A DNA stretch of 64,000 bases, from positions 496,001-560,000 of the forward strand of contig NZ_SZUU01000002.1 of the NCBI RefSeq assembly GCF_019583405.1. Direction: 5' to 3'. The position numbers and the translations under genes are program-made. Position 1 is the stretch's first letter, and each line of letters opens with the position of its first letter. This stretch comes from Bacteroides fragilis. Its GTDB lineage: Bacteria; Bacteroidota; Bacteroidia; Bacteroidales; Bacteroidaceae. The notes beneath the pieces were generated by a model, which saw only the letters and a program-made list of their open reading frames with translations, made no database searches and was not told the DNA's origin. Shown piece by piece: positions 62,508 to 64,000 of this stretch.

Positions 62508-64000
62508 TCAGAAACGAATGCTGGCAGCAAATTCCACGGTAAACGGACGAATATAGCTGCCTGCCATCCAATGACCGTTATAGGATGCCGCGTCTTTTTT
62601 GTCCACCAGTTCGGCACCGGCAATACTTCCTTTGGCTCCGGTCTGATTGAGGAAATTAACGACTGTGGCACTCAATGCAAGATGTTTGTTCACCGTCCAG
62701 TTGACACCACCGAAAGTTTCCCAACGCCCGTTGAAGTAGTAAGCATTTTTAATGTTAGCGTACGTCTTGCTGAAATAGCGGAAGCTGGCCCAGACTCTGA
62801 GGTCGTTCGTAATGTTGTAGCTGGGATCGAGTTCGACAAGCACTTTCGGAATCTCCGTCACAATATTTCCCGTGGCATTGATTTCACCTATCGTACCGTC
62901 CTTGAAAGTCACACTCGTTTCATATTTCTTGTAAGTCGGGCTTTGGTAGGTAAACAGGAAATGGAAGTTAAAGCCTTTGAACGGTTTGATCACTGCATCC
63001 GTCGTCCAGCCGATGGTCTTGATGTCATAACTCAACGGAGCGGCAAGAATCTCGGTCCGGTCGTTCGGGTTAATCAGATTGAGCGTCGAGTTATTGTTTG
63101 TTTTCGAGATGTAGGAGAACAGAGAAGTCAGGCTAATCCAGTCCGTGTTATAATAGACCCCGGCACGTCCCAGGGGAACGGATATTTTATCGGTATTGGG
63201 CATAGTGGCAGGTGAAAAGTTCGACAAACCGGGACGCTGTGTGTTGTAAGTGAAGTCGGCGGTGAAACCGAACTCCCGGGTCAGTTTATAGGTAGCGGCG
63301 GCAGTGAATGCCATGTTCATCCAGTCGTAATCGAAAGGGCGGGGTGTAATCCTGACTCCTTTATCGGATACGGCGCCCAGATAATAATCTGCGAAACGGC
63401 CTACGGCATTTCCTTCTGCGTCATACACAGCCGCATTCTCTCCTTCCAGATGCTGCCATTCCAGGCGTGTACCATAATATACATTCCATTGGGGAGAAAT
63501 ATCCCAGTCGTGGGTGGCATAAACAGCTAACTTGTTTTCGTGCCCTTTGTAGTATTCCGAAGCATTCTTATTGAAATCGTAGTACACGCCGTCCGTATTC
63601 CCCTCACGTACCAGACGTTCGGGGTACTCTTCTACCGTATGGTCGTACATAGTTGTGTTCGAAGCATAATCCACTTTGTAGTGCCATTCGTTCACACCGA
63701 GCCTCCAGGTCATATTGCGATATTGGCGTGAAAGTTCGGAAGTGGCGAAGAATTCGTCAATCGTCCCCCGGTTAAAGCAAGACATGCGGCTTTGCACATA
63801 CCCTTCATACGGTTTCAACGTACCGTCCGTCCCTTTCAGAAAATAGCCGGCGGAGGCATCCTTCTGTTCCATGGCCATCGGGGTCTGATAGACATACGAA
63901 CCCAAGGCATGATCATACTTCAGGTTAACCTTCCAGTTCAGACTGTTGTCCCAAGTGTAGGTATTGAGCAAAGTCAACTGGTTTCCTTTATTCAGAGTGG
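62508..64000 (-). CDS. TonB-dependent receptor of the fructan locus (3' part only)
   Basis: At least 496 residues of a barrel; the 5' part lies beyond the window. Long alternating strands with extracellular loops (NWKVNLKYDHALGSYVY; DISPQWNVYYGTRLEWQHLEG; FGFTADFTYNTQRPGLSNFSP) and the C-terminal strand PFTVEFAASIRF ending in Phe. The strands do not look like a SusC barrel, and no SusD gene lies between it and GH32, so it seems a classic TonB receptor that takes up sucrose or short fructans. It is the first visible gene of the locus. Confidence 0.85.
   Translation of the reverse strand, partial: TLNKGNQLTLLNTYTWDNSLNWKVNLKYDHALGSYVYQTPMAMEQKDASAGYFLKGTDGTLKPYEGYVQSRMSCFNRGTIDEFFATSELSRQYRNMTWRLGVNEWHYKVDYASNTTMYDHTVEEYPERLVREGNTDGVYYDFNKNASEYYKGHENKLAVYATHDWDISPQWNVYYGTRLEWQHLEGENAAVYDAEGNAVGRFADYYLGAVSDKGVRITPRPFDYDWMNMAFTAAATYKLTREFGFTADFTYNTQRPGLSNFSPATMPNTDKISVPLGRAGVYYNTDWISLTSLFSYISKTNNNSTLNLINPNDRTEILAAPLSYDIKTIGWTTDAVIKPFKGFNFHFLFTYQSPTYKKYETSVTFKDGTIGEINATGNIVTEIPKVLVELDPSYNITNDLRVWASFRYFSKTYANIKNAYYFNGRWETFGGVNWTVNKHLALSATVVNFLNQTGAKGSIAGAELVDKKDAASYNGHWMAGSYIRPFTVEFAASIRF

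Overview
The window is Bacteroides chromosome, most likely Bacteroides fragilis or a close relative. The evidence is SusC/SusD polysaccharide utilisation loci, hybrid one-protein two-component sensors, SPII lipoproteins with acidic surface-export tails, a one-chain pyruvate:ferredoxin oxidoreductase, and promoters with the Bacteroides -7 box TAnnTTTG. No tRNA, rRNA, insertion sequence, CRISPR array or invertible promoter was seen.

Layout. 1-1.5 kb: C-terminal part of an M48-like protein with a damaged zinc motif. 1.5-18.4 kb: starch/maltose locus. A minus-strand operon encodes SusC, SusD, SusE-like and GH13 amylase proteins and matches the four-gene osuABCD operon described for B. fragilis. 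Divergent from it are a LacI-type regulator, an MFS transporter and a GH65 maltose phosphorylase. A 5'-truncated GLUG-repeat gene sits backwards between transporter and phosphorylase. 18.7-24.3 kb: tripartite RND efflux operon. 24.5-29.7 kb: LruC-domain lipoprotein and purL. 29.8-35 kb: a large hybrid sensor with no PUL beside it, then two half-size ChrA proteins. 35-43.5 kb: two related glycoside-hydrolase-like secreted proteins around uvrA and a cstA/small membrane protein/beta-barrel operon. 43.6-51.6 kb: ATP-grasp-like enzyme, AAA ATPase with altered Walker B, SHOCT/DUF4870 protein, PFOR, GNAT. 51.6-55.2 kb: glycine-betaine-type ABC importer and an MGMT-domain protein. 55.3-64 kb: fructan/fructose locus on the minus strand (TonB receptor, GH32, MFS, fructokinase, periplasmic-binding hybrid sensor).

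How it works together (inference). Starch is bound and cut at the surface by OsuA-D. Malto-oligosaccharides reaching the cytoplasm through the MFS carrier would be phosphorolysed by GH65, under a LacI-type regulator with a candidate operator upstream of osuA. The fructan locus follows the same logic: receptor import, periplasmic GH32 hydrolysis, fructose uptake and phosphorylation, with a fructose-sensing hybrid regulator.

The most striking non-genic feature is a family of at least 12 imperfect palindromes of about 65-155 bp. Their arms are short tandem units of the type CACAGAGGA or CACAGATTA. All lie between genes, several end about 20 nt before a start codon, and their central loops fall into matching pairs. 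One pair is in opposite orientation, which indicates copying of a small mobile or MITE-like element.
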